Source: an uncultured Sphingomonadaceae bacterium (lineage in GTDB: Bacteria; Pseudomonadota; Alphaproteobacteria; Sphingomonadales; Sphingomonadaceae). From it: a stretch of 6,012 nt of DNA. Below, one piece after another: positions 5,117-6,012 of this stretch. A program made the translations under genes and the position numbers. The stretch spans positions 1 to 6,012 of the forward strand of contig CALKUK010000019.1 in assembly GCA_937996655.1 (NCBI GenBank). The letters are read 5' to 3'. Position 1 is the first letter of the stretch. Each line of letters begins with the position of its first letter. A model generated the notes under the pieces. The model did not search any database. It was not told the origin of the DNA and saw nothing but the letters and a program-made list of their open reading frames with translations.

Positions 5117-6012
5117 GTCAGCCGGCACCCGGCGCAACAGTCACGAGTCCCGGCGGCCAACGCCGCCGGGCACTGACCAAGCGTCTCCTGTTGCTGCCGG
5201 AAATCAGCGGCATCGTGCTGCTGGTCCTGGTCACGACCGGCTTTGCGATCGTCGCGCCCGCGTTCCTGTCCATGCGCAGTGTGGTGAATATTCTCAACAT
5301 CATGCCCGAGCTTGGACTGGTCGCGCTCGGCACGACCATTCTGATCATTGCCGGGGAGTTTGATCTCTCGGTGGGCTCGGTCTTCGCACTGGTGCCGATG
5401 GTGATGCTGTGGCTCGTCAATCTTGGTGTGCCGCCGGCCGCTGCGATGGCGCTGTCACTGATTGTCGGCATGGCGATCGGCGCTGCCAACGGCTACATCA
5501 CCCTTCACTTCGCCATACCCTCGTTCATCACCACACTGGGCATGCTGTTTATCGCGCGGAGCTTGGCTGTGATTTTGTCAAATCTCGCACCGCCGGCGTT
5601 CCCGCCGGGCATGCCGGTTGATTTTCTGGTCGCACGCATCGATCGGTTTCAGGTCTCGGTGATCTGGCTGCTGGTGATCTGCGTCATTGCTGCGGTGATC
5701 CTGCATCGCACCAAGATTGGCAATTGGATTTATGCCACCGGGGGCGCTCAGCAGGCCGCGCGGGATATGGGCATCAATACGCGAGCGGTTAAGCTCTCCT
5801 GCTTCGCGGCGTGCTCACTACTCGCCGGCTTCGCCGGCATGATCCAGACCTTCCGAATGCAGGCTCCGATGGCCAGCGCCGGCGACGGGATCGAATTGCA
5901 GGCAATCGCTGGTGCGGTCATTGGCGGGACGGCGCTCACGGGTGGTGTTGGCTCAGTGCTTGGCGCCTTGCTTGGCACGATCCTACTGCGAGTGATCGAT
6001 ACCGGCATGACG
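5113..6012 (+). CDS. ABC transporter permease, RbsC-like, cut by window end
   Basis: This inner-membrane permease of a carbohydrate-uptake (CUT2/RbsC-type) ABC importer would form the channel that receives substrate from the binding protein encoded just upstream. The ATG at 5113 overlaps the preceding TGA as ATGA, with GAGGG 6 bases upstream. The first 300 residues are present and the frame is open at the edge; family members are usually about 310-350, so only the last helix is likely missing. A charged cytoplasmic N-terminus (to about 28) is followed by repeated hydrophobic segments. GEFDLSVGS at 81-89 is the family signature, here Glu-Phe where ribose-type permeases often have Gly-Ile. GAQQAARDMGINT is the cytoplasmic loop that contacts the ATPase, and ELQAIAGAVIGGTALTGGVG at 261-280 is the strongest family motif. 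No ATPase gene is seen; in such operons it is commonly adjacent and probably lies past 6012. Confidence 0.93.
   Translation, partial: MSQPAPGATVTSPGGQRRRALTKRLLLLPEISGIVLLVLVTTGFAIVAPAFLSMRSVVNILNIMPELGLVALGTTILIIAGEFDLSVGSVFALVPMVMLWLVNLGVPPAAAMALSLIVGMAIGAANGYITLHFAIPSFITTLGMLFIARSLAVILSNLAPPAFPPGMPVDFLVARIDRFQVSVIWLLVICVIAAVILHRTKIGNWIYATGGAQQAARDMGINTRAVKLSCFAACSLLAGFAGMIQTFRMQAPMASAGDGIELQAIAGAVIGGTALTGGVGSVLGALLGTILLRVIDTGMT

Overview
The window looks like chromosomal DNA of a GC-rich alphaproteobacterium of rhizobial or sphingomonad type. I infer this from codon use, the style of the protein families and the clear purine-rich Shine-Dalgarno sequences; no rRNA or housekeeping marker is present to confirm it. 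The first 16 bases are not biological: they match the 3' end of the standard Illumina read-1 adapter. The window therefore starts at an untrimmed contig edge, and the first gene is cut there.

Left block, minus strand (17-1461). A 201-residue glutathione S-transferase (GST) is followed, in transcription order, by a decayed short-chain dehydrogenase/reductase (SDR) pseudogene and then by a second SDR gene that runs off the contig. The pseudogene keeps its ribosome binding site and GTG start 31 bases past the GST stop. It has lost about 93 central residues with a change of frame, carries an in-frame TGA, and lacks its C-terminal part.

Control region (1462-1868). The GST gene diverges from a plus-strand gene across about 407 bases with no recognisable gene. 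It holds a 36-bp near-perfect palindrome whose core TGGACC-N4-GGTCCA lies between a plausible -35 and -10 of the GST promoter. This layout is typical of a TetR-type operator. A second, smaller dyad lies 60 bases before the plus-strand gene.

Middle block, plus strand (1869-3807). This holds an extended SDR of the dihydroflavonol-reductase/aldehyde-reductase type, a four-helix MAPEG-family membrane protein, and an HxlR-type winged-helix regulator. Together with the GST and SDRs this reads as a small electrophile/carbonyl detoxification and redox locus, with a thiol-type regulator as local control; that grouping is inference.

Right block, plus strand (4151-6012). After a 343-base gap with no confident gene, a sugar-type ABC importer begins: a periplasmic binding protein with a signal peptide, then an RbsC-type permease overlapping it by 4 bases (ATGA) and cut by the window end. 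The ATPase is presumably beyond the edge. The substrate cannot be read from the sequence.

I see no mobile element, CRISPR array, tRNA or rRNA. The observations most worth following up are the palindromic operator, the SDR pseudogene and the adapter contamination.
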